64,000 nt of DNA from positions 124,001 to 188,000 of the forward strand of contig NZ_SOFY01000011.1 in assembly GCF_004402595.1 (NCBI RefSeq), read 5' to 3'. The DNA comes from Cryobacterium shii (GTDB taxonomy: Bacteria; Actinomycetota; Actinomycetes; Actinomycetales; Microbacteriaceae). Below are positions 25,417-34,022 of this stretch, one piece after another (position 1 is the first letter of the stretch; every line of letters starts with the position of its first letter). Under the pieces are notes generated by a model. It did not search any database. It was given only the letters and a program-made list of their open reading frames with translations, and was not told where the DNA came from. A program made the translations under genes and the position numbers.

Positions 25417-26855
25417 GACGTTCTCCGCTCTTCCGGGCCGAAACTGAACATCGACCCGGGGTTGAAGGTGCCGCCGGGGTCGAGGGCGGCCTTGATCGCC
25501 CGGTGCACCTCGAGGCCCACCTCGCCGAGGGCATCCGCCAGGTACTCGGTCTTCATCCGGCCGATGCCGTGTTCGCCGGTGACCGGGCCGCCGAGGTCGA
25601 GGGCGGCCTGGAGGATGAGCCGGTACGCCTGCCCGGCCCGCTCGCTCGCGCTCTCGGCGTCGGGCCGGTAGACGATCATCGGGTGCACGGTGCCGTCCTG
25701 GGCATGGCCGTGCACGCCCACGAAGACGCCGGTCTCCGCGGCGATGTCCGCGGCGGAGAGGATCAGCGCCGCCAGCCGGTCCCGGGGCACGGTCACCTCG
25801 TGCAGGATCCAGGTGCCCAGGGGTTCCAGCGCCGCCTCGAGCCCGCGCCAGTAGCCCATGATCATCTCACCCTCCGCGGGGTCGTCGGTCTGGAACGAGA
25901 GGATGGCGCCGTTGGCGCGGGCCGCGTCTTCGAAGGCGGCGAGTTCGGCCCTGGTGCCGCTGTCGCTCTGGGCGAAGAGCACGGCGGCCGGGGTACCGCC
26001 CTCGTCCAGGAGCCGGCTGCCCAGGTGCGTCTCGACGGCGGCGAAGCAGGACTGGTCCATGATTTCCAGCAGGGCCAGGGATTGGCCGGTGGCGATGAAG
26101 TCGGTGACTGCCCGGCCGGCCTCCTCGACGCTCGCGAACGCCGCCACGGCGGTGGTCAGCGCGGGGCGGCGGCGGGTCAGCCGCAGGGTGGCCTGCGTGA
26201 TGAAGCCCAGGGTCCCCTCGGAGCCCACGAAGAGCCGGTTGAGGTCGTAGCCGGTGACGCCCTTGAGGGTGTGGCGGCCGGTGGCGAGCACCCGCCCGGA
26301 GGCGAGCACGACCTCGAGGGCGAGCACGGCATCCGCCGTCACCCCGTATTTGGAGCCGTGTGGACCGCCGGACCCGTTGGCGAGATTGCCGCCGATGGTG
26401 CACCAGTCGCTGGAGGTGGGGTCGGGCGCGTAGAACATGCCCGCCGCCTCGGCCGCCCGGATCAGGTCGAGGGTGATCACGCCGGGCTGCACCACGGCGT
26501 ACCCGGCCGCGGCGTCGATGGTCAGGATCGCGGTCATCCGCGAGGTCAGGATGGTGACGGCGCCGTCCTGCGCGTTCGCGGCACCGGTCATCCCGGAACC
26601 GGCGCCGCGCGGCACGACGGGCACCCCGTGGCGGGTGCAGGCGGCGATCACCGCGGCCACCTCGCTGGTGCAGGCCGGCCGCACCACGGCCAGGGGACGC
26701 CCGGCTCCCACCAGCGGCTGCATGTCCCGGCGGTACTGCTCGGTCACGTCCGGGTCGGTCAGCACATGGGCGGCTCCGACGGCCTGCACCAGGAGGGCGA
26801 GGAGCTCTCGCCGCCCCGTGTCCTGCGCCGTGTTCCGGATCGAATCGGTGGTCAT
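25413..26855 (-). CDS. GlcD-like FAD-linked 2-hydroxyacid dehydrogenase
   Basis: A 480-residue oxidase of the PCMH/VAO fold (D-lactate dehydrogenase, glycolate oxidase GlcD). FAD-binding PRGAGSGMTGAANAQDG lies near residue 80 and GGNLANGSGGPHGSKYG near 160; VGVHGHAQDGTVHP and TGEHGIGRMKTEYL are the C-terminal substrate-domain signatures. Coupling to etfBA suggests ETF is its electron acceptor. The ATG at 26853-26855 has TATGTT six bases upstream, consistent with a leaderless start, and the double palindrome at 26867-26902 abuts that box. Exact substrate unknown. Confidence 0.87.
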   Translation of the reverse strand: MTTDSIRNTAQDTGRRELLALLVQAVGAAHVLTDPDVTEQYRRDMQPLVGAGRPLAVVRPACTSEVAAVIAACTRHGVPVVPRGAGSGMTGAANAQDGAVTILTSRMTAILTIDAAAGYAVVQPGVITLDLIRAAEAAGMFYAPDPTSSDWCTIGGNLANGSGGPHGSKYGVTADAVLALEVVLASGRVLATGRHTLKGVTGYDLNRLFVGSEGTLGFITQATLRLTRRRPALTTAVAAFASVEEAGRAVTDFIATGQSLALLEIMDQSCFAAVETHLGSRLLDEGGTPAAVLFAQSDSGTRAELAAFEDAARANGAILSFQTDDPAEGEMIMGYWRGLEAALEPLGTWILHEVTVPRDRLAALILSAADIAAETGVFVGVHGHAQDGTVHPMIVYRPDAESASERAGQAYRLILQAALDLGGPVTGEHGIGRMKTEYLADALGEVGLEVHRAIKAALDPGGTFNPGSMFSFGPEERRTS

Positions 26856-26866
26856 CGCCCCAACAT

Positions 26867-26902
26867 ACTAGGAAGCCCTAGTAAATGCTAGGACTTCCTA
26901 GT
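26867..26902. promoter_or_regulatory. Double palindromic operator between glcD-etfBA and the valine operon
   Basis: ACTAGGAAGCCCTAG (26867-26881) and CTAGGACTTCCTAGT (26888-26902) are inverted copies in 14 of 15 positions; each half is itself a CTAGG/CCTAG palindrome. The site touches the TATGTT -10 box of the leftward glcD-like gene and lies 47 bases before mmsA, so one dimeric regulator pair could repress both directions. Confidence 0.75.
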
Positions 26903-26949
26903 ACCTTGGTGACGGCAGCACGATCCGTCGCAGGGAGAGCAGGTTTTTC

Positions 26950-28518
26950 ATGGTTCGCGAATTGACGCATTTCATCGGTGGCCGGCATGTTCGCGGCACC
27001 TCGGGGCTCTTCTCCGACGTGTTCGACCCGAACACCGGGCAGGTGCAGGCGCGGGTTCCGCTCGCGAACCGGGCCGAGACCGAGGCCGCGATCGCCGTCG
27101 CGGAGGAGGCGCAGCTCGAGTGGGGTTCCTGGACTCCGCAGCGCCGGGCCCGGGTGCTGCTGCGCTTCCTCGAACTGATCGACAAGGAGATGGACTCGCT
27201 GGCGCGAGTGCTCTCCTCCGAACACGGCAAGACGGTGGCGGATGCCCTCGGCGACATCCAGCGCGGACTGGAGGTGATCGAGTTCGCGGCCGGCGGCCCG
27301 CACCTGCTCAAGGGCGAGTACAGCGTCGGCGCCGGAACCGGCATCGACGTGTACTCGATGCGCCAGCCCCTCGGCGTGGTCGCCGGCATCACCCCGTTCA
27401 ACTTCCCGGCGATGATCCCGCTCTGGAAGGCGGGACCCGCCCTGGCCAGCGGCAACGCGTTCATCCTGAAGCCGTCGGAGCGCGACCCCTCCGTGCCGCT
27501 CCGGCTCGCCGAGCTGTTCCTGGCGGCGGGGCTGCCGGCGGGCGTCTTCAATGTCGTCAACGGCGGCAAGGAGAGCGTCGACACGCTCCTGGAAGACCCC
27601 CGAGTCAAGGCCCTGGGCTTCGTCGGCTCGACCCCGATCGCCCAGCACATCTACACCCAGGCCGCGGCCAACGGCAAGCGCGCCCAGTGCTTCGGCGGCG
27701 CCAAGAACCACATGATCATCATGCCGGACGCCGATCTGGACCTGGTCGCAGACGCCCTGATCGGGGCGGGCTACGGCGCGGCCGGCGAACGCTGCATGGC
27801 CATCTCCGTGGCCGTGCCGGTCGGCCGGGACACCGCCGACGCCCTGGTGGCGAAGCTCACGGAGCGGATCGGGGCGCTGAAGGTCGGGCATAGCCTCGAC
27901 GCTACGAGCGACTACGGCCCCCTCGTCAACGGCCCGGCGCTCGACCGGGTCGAGGAGTACGTGCGGATCGGGGTCGAGGAGGGCGCCGAACTGCTCGTGG
28001 ACGGCCGCGGCTTCCGCCCGGACGGCTTCCCGAACGGCTTCTTCATGGGCCCGACCCTCTTCGACCGGGTGACCCCGAAGATGCGCATCTACCGGGAGGA
28101 GATCTTCGGGCCGGTGCTGATCGTGACCCGGGCGGACACGTACGAGGAGGCCCTGCGGCTGCCGAGCGAGCACGAGTACGGCAACGGCGTGTCCATCTAC
28201 ACCGCCGACGGCGACGTCGCCCGGAATTTCACCACCCGGGTGAACACCGGCATGGTGGGCGTGAACGTGCCCATCCCCGTGCCCATCGCGTACCACACGT
28301 TCGGCGGCTGGAAGAGGTCGGTGTTCGGCGACCTGAACCAGCACGGCCCGGATTCGTTCCGCTTCTACACGAAGACCAAGACCGTCACCTCCCGCTGGCC
28401 CGCGGGGGCCCTGCGCTCCGGCGCAGCGGGCCCCGGCACAGCAACCCCCGGGGACCCCGGGAGCCGGACCGCCGAGACGGGGGCCGGCGCCAGCTTCGTC
28501 ATCCCCCAGATGGGTTGA
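26950..28518 (+). CDS. mmsA: Methylmalonate-semialdehyde dehydrogenase, CoA-acylating
   Basis: A 522-residue aldehyde dehydrogenase. PLGVVAGITPFNFPAMIPLW is the MmsA-type NAD-binding opening, FILKPSERDPSVP follows, and AAGERCMAISVAV holds the catalytic cysteine. It converts methylmalonate semialdehyde to propionyl-CoA, the last step of valine breakdown. The last 40 residues are a Gly/Pro-rich extension beyond the usual end. AGGGAGAG lies upstream of the ATG at 26950. It is first in the five-gene valine operon; the acyl-CoA dehydrogenase starts two bases after its stop. Confidence 0.94.
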   Translation: MVRELTHFIGGRHVRGTSGLFSDVFDPNTGQVQARVPLANRAETEAAIAVAEEAQLEWGSWTPQRRARVLLRFLELIDKEMDSLARVLSSEHGKTVADALGDIQRGLEVIEFAAGGPHLLKGEYSVGAGTGIDVYSMRQPLGVVAGITPFNFPAMIPLWKAGPALASGNAFILKPSERDPSVPLRLAELFLAAGLPAGVFNVVNGGKESVDTLLEDPRVKALGFVGSTPIAQHIYTQAAANGKRAQCFGGAKNHMIIMPDADLDLVADALIGAGYGAAGERCMAISVAVPVGRDTADALVAKLTERIGALKVGHSLDATSDYGPLVNGPALDRVEEYVRIGVEEGAELLVDGRGFRPDGFPNGFFMGPTLFDRVTPKMRIYREEIFGPVLIVTRADTYEEALRLPSEHEYGNGVSIYTADGDVARNFTTRVNTGMVGVNVPIPVPIAYHTFGGWKRSVFGDLNQHGPDSFRFYTKTKTVTSRWPAGALRSGAAGPGTATPGDPGSRTAETGAGASFVIPQMG

Positions 28519-28520
28519 AC

Positions 28521-29699
28521 ATGTTCGAGCTGACGGATGAACAGCATGCCATCGTGGACATGGTGCGGTCCTTCGCCGCGGAGTCGCTGGCGCCGCAGGC
28601 CGTGACCCGGGACGAGACCAAGCACTTCCCGCTCGACGTGTTCGCGGCGGCCGGCGCCCTGGGCATGGGCGGCATCTACGTGCGGGAGGATGTCGGCGGC
28701 TCCGGGCTCTCCCGCCGGGACGCCGTCCTGATCTTCGAGGAGCTCGCCCACGGCGACCCCTCGATCGCCGCCTATATGTCCATCCACAACATGGTCGCCT
28801 GGATGATCGACACCTTCGGCACCGACGACCAGCGCCGCCGGTGGGTGCCCGGCCTGGCGTCGATGGAGTCGCTGGGCAGCTACTGCCTGACCGAGCCGGA
28901 CGCCGGATCCGACGCCGCCGCCCTGCGCACCCGCGCCGACCGGGACGGCGACGAGTACGTGCTGAACGGGGTGAAGCAATTCGTGTCGGGCGCGGGCGCA
29001 TCCAGCGTCTACATCGTGATGGCGCGCACCGGCGACCCCGGCAGCGGCGGGATCTCGGCGATCGTGGTGCCGGCCGGCACCCCGGGGCTGTCTTTCGGCG
29101 CCAACGAGAAGAAGATGGGCTGGAACGCGCAGCCCACCCGGCAGGTCATCCTCGACAACGTGCGGGTGCCGGTGGGCAATCGGCTCGGCGCCGAGGGCGA
29201 TGGCTTCGGAATCGCCATGAAGGGCCTCAACGGCGGCCGCATCAATATGGGCGCCTGCTCACTCGGCGGCGCCCAGTGGGCCCTGAACCAGGCCGTGCGC
29301 TATCTCACCGAGCGCTCGGCCTTCGGCGCGCCGCTGATCGAGCGGCAGGCCCTCCTGTTCGAGCTCGCGGACATGGACACCGAGCTGGAGACCGCCCGCA
29401 CCCTTCTCTGGCGGGCCGCCGACGCCCTCGACCGGGGCGCGCCCGACCGGGTGCGGCTCTGCGCCATGGCCAAGCGCGTCGCCACGGATGCCGGTTTCTC
29501 GGTGGCGAACCGCGCCCTCCAGCTGCACGGCGGCTACGGTTATCTCGCCGACTACGGCATTGAAAAGGTTGTCCGCGACCTGCGCGTGCACCAGATCCTC
29601 GAAGGCAGCAATGAAATCATGCGTCTGATCATCGGCCGGGCCCTCACAGAACAGCCGGCCGCGCCGAAGCCCGCGCCACAGCAGGCGGGCCGGTCGTGA
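28521..29699 (+). CDS. Acyl-CoA dehydrogenase, probably isobutyryl-CoA dehydrogenase
   Basis: A 392-residue flavoprotein. CLTEPDAGSDAAALRTRA is the FAD/substrate signature; LQLHGGYGYLADYGIEKVVRD and RVHQILEGSNEIMRLII is the C-terminal active-site region, with the catalytic Glu in LEGSNEIM. In this operon, beside hydroxyisobutyryl-CoA genes, the likely reaction is isobutyryl-CoA to methacrylyl-CoA (inference from context). ATG at 28521; a TTG two codons upstream is possible. Electrons would go to the divergent EtfAB. Confidence 0.9.
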   Translation: MFELTDEQHAIVDMVRSFAAESLAPQAVTRDETKHFPLDVFAAAGALGMGGIYVREDVGGSGLSRRDAVLIFEELAHGDPSIAAYMSIHNMVAWMIDTFGTDDQRRRWVPGLASMESLGSYCLTEPDAGSDAAALRTRADRDGDEYVLNGVKQFVSGAGASSVYIVMARTGDPGSGGISAIVVPAGTPGLSFGANEKKMGWNAQPTRQVILDNVRVPVGNRLGAEGDGFGIAMKGLNGGRINMGACSLGGAQWALNQAVRYLTERSAFGAPLIERQALLFELADMDTELETARTLLWRAADALDRGAPDRVRLCAMAKRVATDAGFSVANRALQLHGGYGYLADYGIEKVVRDLRVHQILEGSNEIMRLIIGRALTEQPAAPKPAPQQAGRS

Positions 29700-30868
29700 G
29701 CGGGCCGGTCCTGAGCGAGCCGGAGGTGAGTGAGCCGGAGATCCTGCTGCGCCGCTCCGGGCGGGTCGGGCAGATCATCCTGAACCGCCCGGCCGCGATG
29801 AACGCCCTCACGCACGCGATGATCACCCGGATCTCGGCCGTGCTCACCGGCTGGACCGACGACGACGAGGTTCAGACGGTGCTGCTGACCGGCAGCGGCG
29901 AGCGGGGTCTCTGCGCCGGGGGTGACATCGTGTCGATCTACCGCGGCGCCCAGGGCAGCGGCGCCGACGCCGCCCGGTTCTTCGCCGACGAGTACCGGAT
30001 GAACGCGCAGATCCACCGCTATCCGAAGCCGTACCTGGCGGTGATGGACGGAATCGTGCTGGGCGGCGGGGTCGGCGTCTCCGGCCACGGCGGCATCCGT
30101 GTCGTCACCGAGCGCACCAGGCTCGGGATGCCGGAGACCGGCATCGGTTTCGTGCCCGACGTCGGCGGAACGTACCTGCTCTCCCGCGCGCCCGGTGAGC
30201 TCGGCACCCACCTGGCCCTGACCGCCGCCTTCGCCACCGGCGCCGATGCCATCATGCTGGGGCTGGCGGACCATTTCGTGCCGAGCGACCGGCTGCCGGA
30301 GCTGATCCGCTCGCTGTCCGGCCGGGGAGCCGCCGAGGCGGTTGCCGCGGTCGCCGACACTCCCCCGCCCGCGCCGCTGCTCGCCGAGCGGGACTGGATC
30401 GACGAGTGCTACGCCTTCGACGACGTCCGGCAGATCCTGGCCGCGCTGCAGCGCTCCCCCGTGGAAGCGGCGCAGGCGGCCGCCGCGCTCATCCGCACCA
30501 AGTCGCCGACCGCGCTCGCCGTCACCCTGGTGTCGCTGCGCCGGGCGCGCGCTCTCCCCAGCCTCGAGGCGGTGCTGGAGCAGGAATACCGGGTCTCCCT
30601 GCGCTTCCTCGAGGGCACCGAGATGCAGGAGGGCATCCGGGCCCAGGTGATCGACAAGGACCGCCGCCCCCGATGGTCGCCGGCCACGCTGGACGAGGTC
30701 AGCACGGATGCCGTCGCCGCCTGCTTCGCCCCCCTCACCGCCCACGAAGATCACCTGGCCGGGCTGCACCTGTCCGCCCGGGGCCGGCCGCACCCGCACG
30801 ACACACCCCGCACCCGAACCAGCACCAGCACCCGCACCACCGACAGCACCAGGAGAAGCGCCTCATGA
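29696..30868 (+). CDS. 3-hydroxyisobutyryl-CoA hydrolase
   Basis: A 390-residue crotonase-fold protein. LCAGGDIVSIYRGA and GIVLGGGVGVSGHGGIRV are oxyanion-hole regions; MPETGIGFVPDVGGTYLLSR and the long C-terminal part distinguish the hydrolase (HIBCH) from hydratases. It releases free 3-hydroxyisobutyrate from its CoA ester. The C-terminal 35 residues are a Thr/Arg/Ser-rich low-complexity tail. The GTG at 29696 overlaps the stop of the dehydrogenase (GTGA). Confidence 0.9.
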   Translation: MSGPVLSEPEVSEPEILLRRSGRVGQIILNRPAAMNALTHAMITRISAVLTGWTDDDEVQTVLLTGSGERGLCAGGDIVSIYRGAQGSGADAARFFADEYRMNAQIHRYPKPYLAVMDGIVLGGGVGVSGHGGIRVVTERTRLGMPETGIGFVPDVGGTYLLSRAPGELGTHLALTAAFATGADAIMLGLADHFVPSDRLPELIRSLSGRGAAEAVAAVADTPPPAPLLAERDWIDECYAFDDVRQILAALQRSPVEAAQAAAALIRTKSPTALAVTLVSLRRARALPSLEAVLEQEYRVSLRFLEGTEMQEGIRAQVIDKDRRPRWSPATLDEVSTDAVAACFAPLTAHEDHLAGLHLSARGRPHPHDTPRTRTSTSTRTTDSTRRSAS

Positions 30869-31815
30869 GCACACGCATCGCCTTCATCGGGCTCGGCCAC
30901 ATGGGCGGTCCCATGGCCGCCAACCTCGTCGGGGCCGGCTACACCGTCACCGGGTTCGACCTGGTGCCCGAGGCCCTCGCCCAGGCCAGGGCGAAGGGAA
31001 TCCGGGTCGCCGACTCGGCCGCCGACGCGGCCCGGGGCGCCCGCATCGTGATCACCATGCTGCCCGACGGGCGGCACCTGCTCGGCGCCTACGAGGATGA
31101 GAACGAGGGTCAGGGCGACGGTGCCGGTTCGGCTGCGGGCGGCGGCCTGCTCGCCGCGTCGGACGCCGGCACGCTCTTCATCGACTGTTCCACGGTCGAC
31201 GTCGCGGATGCCCGCGCGGCCCACGACCTCGTCGTCAGCGCCGGCCGACGGGGCCTCGACGCCCCGGTCTCCGGCGGAGTCGCCGGGGCCGAGGCGGGAA
31301 CCCTGACCTTCATGGTGGGCGCCGAGGACGCGGACTTCGCCGCGGCGACATCCGTGCTGGAGGTGATGGGCGCCCGGATCGTTCACTGCGGCGGACCGGG
31401 CAGCGGGCAGGCGGCCAAGATCTGCAACAACCTGATCCTCGGCATCTCGATGATCGCCGTGAGCGAGGCCTTCGTGCTCGGCGAGAAGCTCGGGCTGACC
31501 CACCAGGCGCTCTTCAACGTGGCCTCCGCCGCGTCCGGCCAGTGCTGGGCCCTCACCACGAACTGCCCGGTTCCCGGGCCCGTACCGACCAGCCCCGCCA
31601 ACCGCGACTACCAGCCGGGCTTCGCCGGCGCCCTGATGGCCAAGGACCTCGGCCTGGCCCTGAACGCCCTCGACGCCACCGGCGTGGCGGCCGAGCTCGG
31701 CCCGGTCGCGGCGGGCGTGTACCGCCGCTTCGCCGACGAGGGCGGCGCCGGCCTGGACTTCTCGGCGATCATCAACGACATCAGGGCGAAATCCGACCGG
31801 ACGGCCGGCGCATGA
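30865..31815 (+). CDS. mmsB: 3-hydroxyisobutyrate dehydrogenase
   Basis: A 316-residue NAD-dependent beta-hydroxyacid dehydrogenase. [15 protein letters not shown] is the Rossmann loop, [16 protein letters not shown] the substrate loop, and [15 protein letters not shown] holds the catalytic lysine. It oxidises 3-hydroxyisobutyrate to methylmalonate semialdehyde for MmsA. An acidic, Gly-rich insertion ([16 protein letters not shown]) near residue 80 is unusual. AGGAGA precedes the ATG, which overlaps the previous stop by four bases. Confidence 0.93.
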   Translation: MSTRIAFIGLGHMGGPMAANLVGAGYTVTGFDLVPEALAQARAKGIRVADSAADAARGARIVITMLPDGRHLLGAYEDENEGQGDGAGSAAGGGLLAASDAGTLFIDCSTVDVADARAAHDLVVSAGRRGLDAPVSGGVAGAEAGTLTFMVGAEDADFAAATSVLEVMGARIVHCGGPGSGQAAKICNNLILGISMIAVSEAFVLGEKLGLTHQALFNVASAASGQCWALTTNCPVPGPVPTSPANRDYQPGFAGALMAKDLGLALNALDATGVAAELGPVAAGVYRRFADEGGAGLDFSAIINDIRAKSDRTAGA

Positions 31816-32612
31816 GCGGCACCGACGGCATCCGCGAGACCGGGTACGAGCACATCATCCTGGAGCGCCGGGGCCGGGTGGGCCTGATCACCCTCAACCG
31901 GCCGAAGGCCCTCAACGCCCTGAACGACGCCCTGATGCACGAGGTCGTCGACGCGGCAACGGGGCTCGACCGGGACCCGGAGATCGGCGCGATCGTGCTC
32001 ACCGGGTCCGAGCGCGCGTTCGCCGCCGGGGCCGACATCCGTGAAATGGCCCCGCAGACCTACCAGGACATGTACGCGGCCGACTGGTTCGCCGGCTGGA
32101 ATGCGCTCACCCGCCTCCGCACCCCCCTGATCGCCGCCGTTGCCGGCCACGCGCTCGGCGGCGGCTGCGAGCTCGCGATGATGTGCGACTTCATCCTCGC
32201 CGCCGACACGGCCGTCTTCGGCCAGCCGGAAATCAGGCTCGGCGTCATCCCCGGCATCGGCGGTTCGCAACGCCTGACCCGGGCCATCGGCAAGGCCAAG
32301 GCGATGGAGATGGTGCTGACCGGGCGAACGATGGATGCCGCGGAGGCCGAGCGCTGCGGCCTCGTCGCCCGGGTCGTCCCCGCCACGCGGCTGCTCGACG
32401 AGGCCCTCGCCACGGCGGCGACGATCGCGGGCATGTCCGCCCCGGTGGCGATGCTGGCCAAGGAGGCGGTCAACGCCGCCTTCGAGACCACCCTCGCCGA
32501 GGGCGTGCACGTCGAGCGCCGGCTTTTCCACTCCACCTTCGCCCTGGCCGACCAGAAGGAGGGAATGGCGGCCTTCCTGGAGAAGCGCGCCCCCCGCTTC
32601 GAGAACCGCTGA
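31812..32612 (+). CDS. Enoyl-CoA hydratase (methacrylyl-CoA hydration)
   Basis: A 266-residue crotonase. [13 protein letters not shown] and [18 protein letters not shown] form the oxyanion hole, and [19 protein letters not shown] includes the catalytic Glu region. In this operon it probably hydrates methacrylyl-CoA to 3-hydroxyisobutyryl-CoA. The ATG overlaps the mmsB stop by four bases. It is last in the operon and is followed after 33 bases by palindromic element copy 3. Confidence 0.91.
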   Translation: MSGTDGIRETGYEHIILERRGRVGLITLNRPKALNALNDALMHEVVDAATGLDRDPEIGAIVLTGSERAFAAGADIREMAPQTYQDMYAADWFAGWNALTRLRTPLIAAVAGHALGGGCELAMMCDFILAADTAVFGQPEIRLGVIPGIGGSQRLTRAIGKAKAMEMVLTGRTMDAAEAERCGLVARVVPATRLLDEALATAATIAGMSAPVAMLAKEAVNAAFETTLAEGVHVERRLFHSTFALADQKEGMAAFLEKRAPRFENR

Positions 32613-32645
32613 CCGCCCGCGCGCCCCTAACCTGTGTCGGCGGCG

Positions 32646-32730
32646 AACCAATTCGACGGAGATTCTGCCGTAAATGTGCTTTTCAGGCCGTTTCCGGCCC
32701 GTTTCGGCCAAAATCTCCGTCGAATTCGTT
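32646..32730. repeat. 85-bp palindromic intergenic element, copy 3
   Basis: Arms 32646-32668 and 32708-32730 with a 39-base spacer. The conserved half (GGCCCGTTTCGG beside the arm) points to the plus strand. It lies between the convergent echA-type gene and the marR-type gene, where it could stop transcription from both sides. The rest of the gap to 32811 holds nothing recognisable. Confidence 0.94.
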
Positions 32731-32811
32731 CAGCGTGGGGCGGCTGAACGGCGGCGCGACCGAACGGCGAAACGGCGCAGGGACAGAACGACTCAGGCGG
32801 GCCCGTCGTGC

Positions 32812-33336
32812 CTAGCGGGAGCCGGGGTCGGCGAAGTCGCCGGCATCGTGGCGGAACCCGCTGAGCACGCGGATCAGGCTGTGGATGTCGTCCTGGCTCA
32901 GGCCGGGGCGGGCGAACACCTCATCGTTCAGTCGGGCAGTCGCATCCCGCACGATCGTCTGTCCGGTCGCCGTGATCTCGACCAGGGTGGTGCGCCGGTC
33001 GGTCGGATGGGCGAGGCGGCGCACGTAGCCGGCCGCCTCGAGGCGGTCCACGGCATTCGTCACGCTGGTCGGATGCACCTGGAGCCGGACGCTCGCGTTC
33101 TTCATCGGCAGGGCCCCGCTGCGGGTGAAGCTGAGCAGGGTCAGCAGTTCGTAGCGGGCGAAGGTCACGCCGAACGGTTTCAGCACGGCCTCGATCCGCG
33201 CGAGCATGATCTGCTGCGCGCGCATGATCGAGGTCACCGCAGCCATGCCGTCGGCCGCTTCCGGCCAGCCGTGCTCGACCCACTGGCGGTGCGCCTCCGC
33301 GATCGGGTCCCCCGGCAGGGGTAAGGGTGTTGACAC
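32812..33336 (-). CDS. MarR-family transcriptional regulator
   Basis: A 174-residue winged-helix regulator. FARYELLTLLSF, NASVRLQVHPTSVTNAVDRL is the recognition helix, and RLAHPTDRRTTLVEIT the beta wing with the conserved DxR. The GTG at 33334-33336 has AGGAGAAG upstream. It lies 22 bases after a TetR gene on the same strand, so the two are probably cotranscribed. Possible targets are the valine operon or the acyl-CoA dehydrogenase at 34023 (inference). Confidence 0.9.
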   Translation of the reverse strand: MSTPLPLPGDPIAEAHRQWVEHGWPEAADGMAAVTSIMRAQQIMLARIEAVLKPFGVTFARYELLTLLSFTRSGALPMKNASVRLQVHPTSVTNAVDRLEAAGYVRRLAHPTDRRTTLVEITATGQTIVRDATARLNDEVFARPGLSQDDIHSLIRVLSGFRHDAGDFADPGSR

Positions 33337-33358
33337 CGTTCTTCTCCTCTGCCGCCGG

Positions 33359-33958
33359 CTATTGCGCCCGGATGCCGTTGACGATGAGCGCGGCGAGTTC
33401 GTCGTACGCCTGCGCGTCGGACAGGCCCGTGCCCGCGGACATCCGTCGTTTCTGAATGCTCACCATCACCGAAGATACCGCCTCGGCGATGAAGGCGGCG
33501 GGAACCTCGCGGAACGCACCGCTCTTCACCCCCTCCGAGATGAGCTCGCGCACCCGGGCGGCGGCGATCTCGGTGTTGCGTTCGTAGATCTCGTTGGCCG
33601 GCGGGAACGCTGCGACGTCGTCGATGAACGCGACGGATGCCGGCCGCAGTTCGTCCCCGACCGCGCGCAGGTAGGCGGCGATCCGGTCGGTCGGGTCGTC
33701 GATCTCGGCGAGCTTGTGCTCCACCCGTTCCGCCGCCTCACGGAAGAAGTGGACGACGGCCGTGCGCACGAGTTGTTCACGGCTGCTGGCCAGGGAATAG
33801 ATGGTGGACTTCGAGCAGCGCAGTCGGGATGCGGCGTCGTCGAGGGTGACGAAGGCGAACCCCTCCCGGAGGAAGAGCGCCACCAGTTGGCCGAAGAGCT
33901 CGTCCTGGCGTGCCGTCCACCGCCGTCGCGGGACCGTCGGGGGCAGGGAAGCCGACAT
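33359..33958 (-). CDS. TetR-family transcriptional regulator
   Basis: A 199-residue regulator. The N-terminal helix-turn-helix is FVTLDDAASRLRCSKSTIYSLASSREQL (about residues 35-65); the C-terminal helical ligand domain is variable. ATG at 33956-33958 with GAAAGG upstream. It diverges from an acyl-CoA dehydrogenase gene, the common arrangement for TetR proteins that respond to an acyl-CoA or fatty acid (inference). Confidence 0.9.
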   Translation of the reverse strand: MSASLPPTVPRRRWTARQDELFGQLVALFLREGFAFVTLDDAASRLRCSKSTIYSLASSREQLVRTAVVHFFREAAERVEHKLAEIDDPTDRIAAYLRAVGDELRPASVAFIDDVAAFPPANEIYERNTEIAAARVRELISEGVKSGAFREVPAAFIAEAVSSVMVSIQKRRMSAGTGLSDAQAYDELAALIVNGIRAQ

Positions 33959-33976
33959 GAAATGCCCTTTCTACTG

Positions 33977-34002
33977 TACGCTCGTACTCAAAATCGTACT
34001 CT
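33977..34002. promoter_or_regulatory. Candidate TetR operator
   Basis: GTACGCTCGTAC (33977-33988) is a near-perfect palindrome, overlapping a direct repeat of CGTACTC at 33984-33990 and 33996-34002. It lies between the divergent TetR gene and acyl-CoA dehydrogenase gene, 19 bases from the former and 21 from the latter. Confidence 0.55.
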
Positions 34003-34022
34003 CTCAACTTCGGAACGCACCA

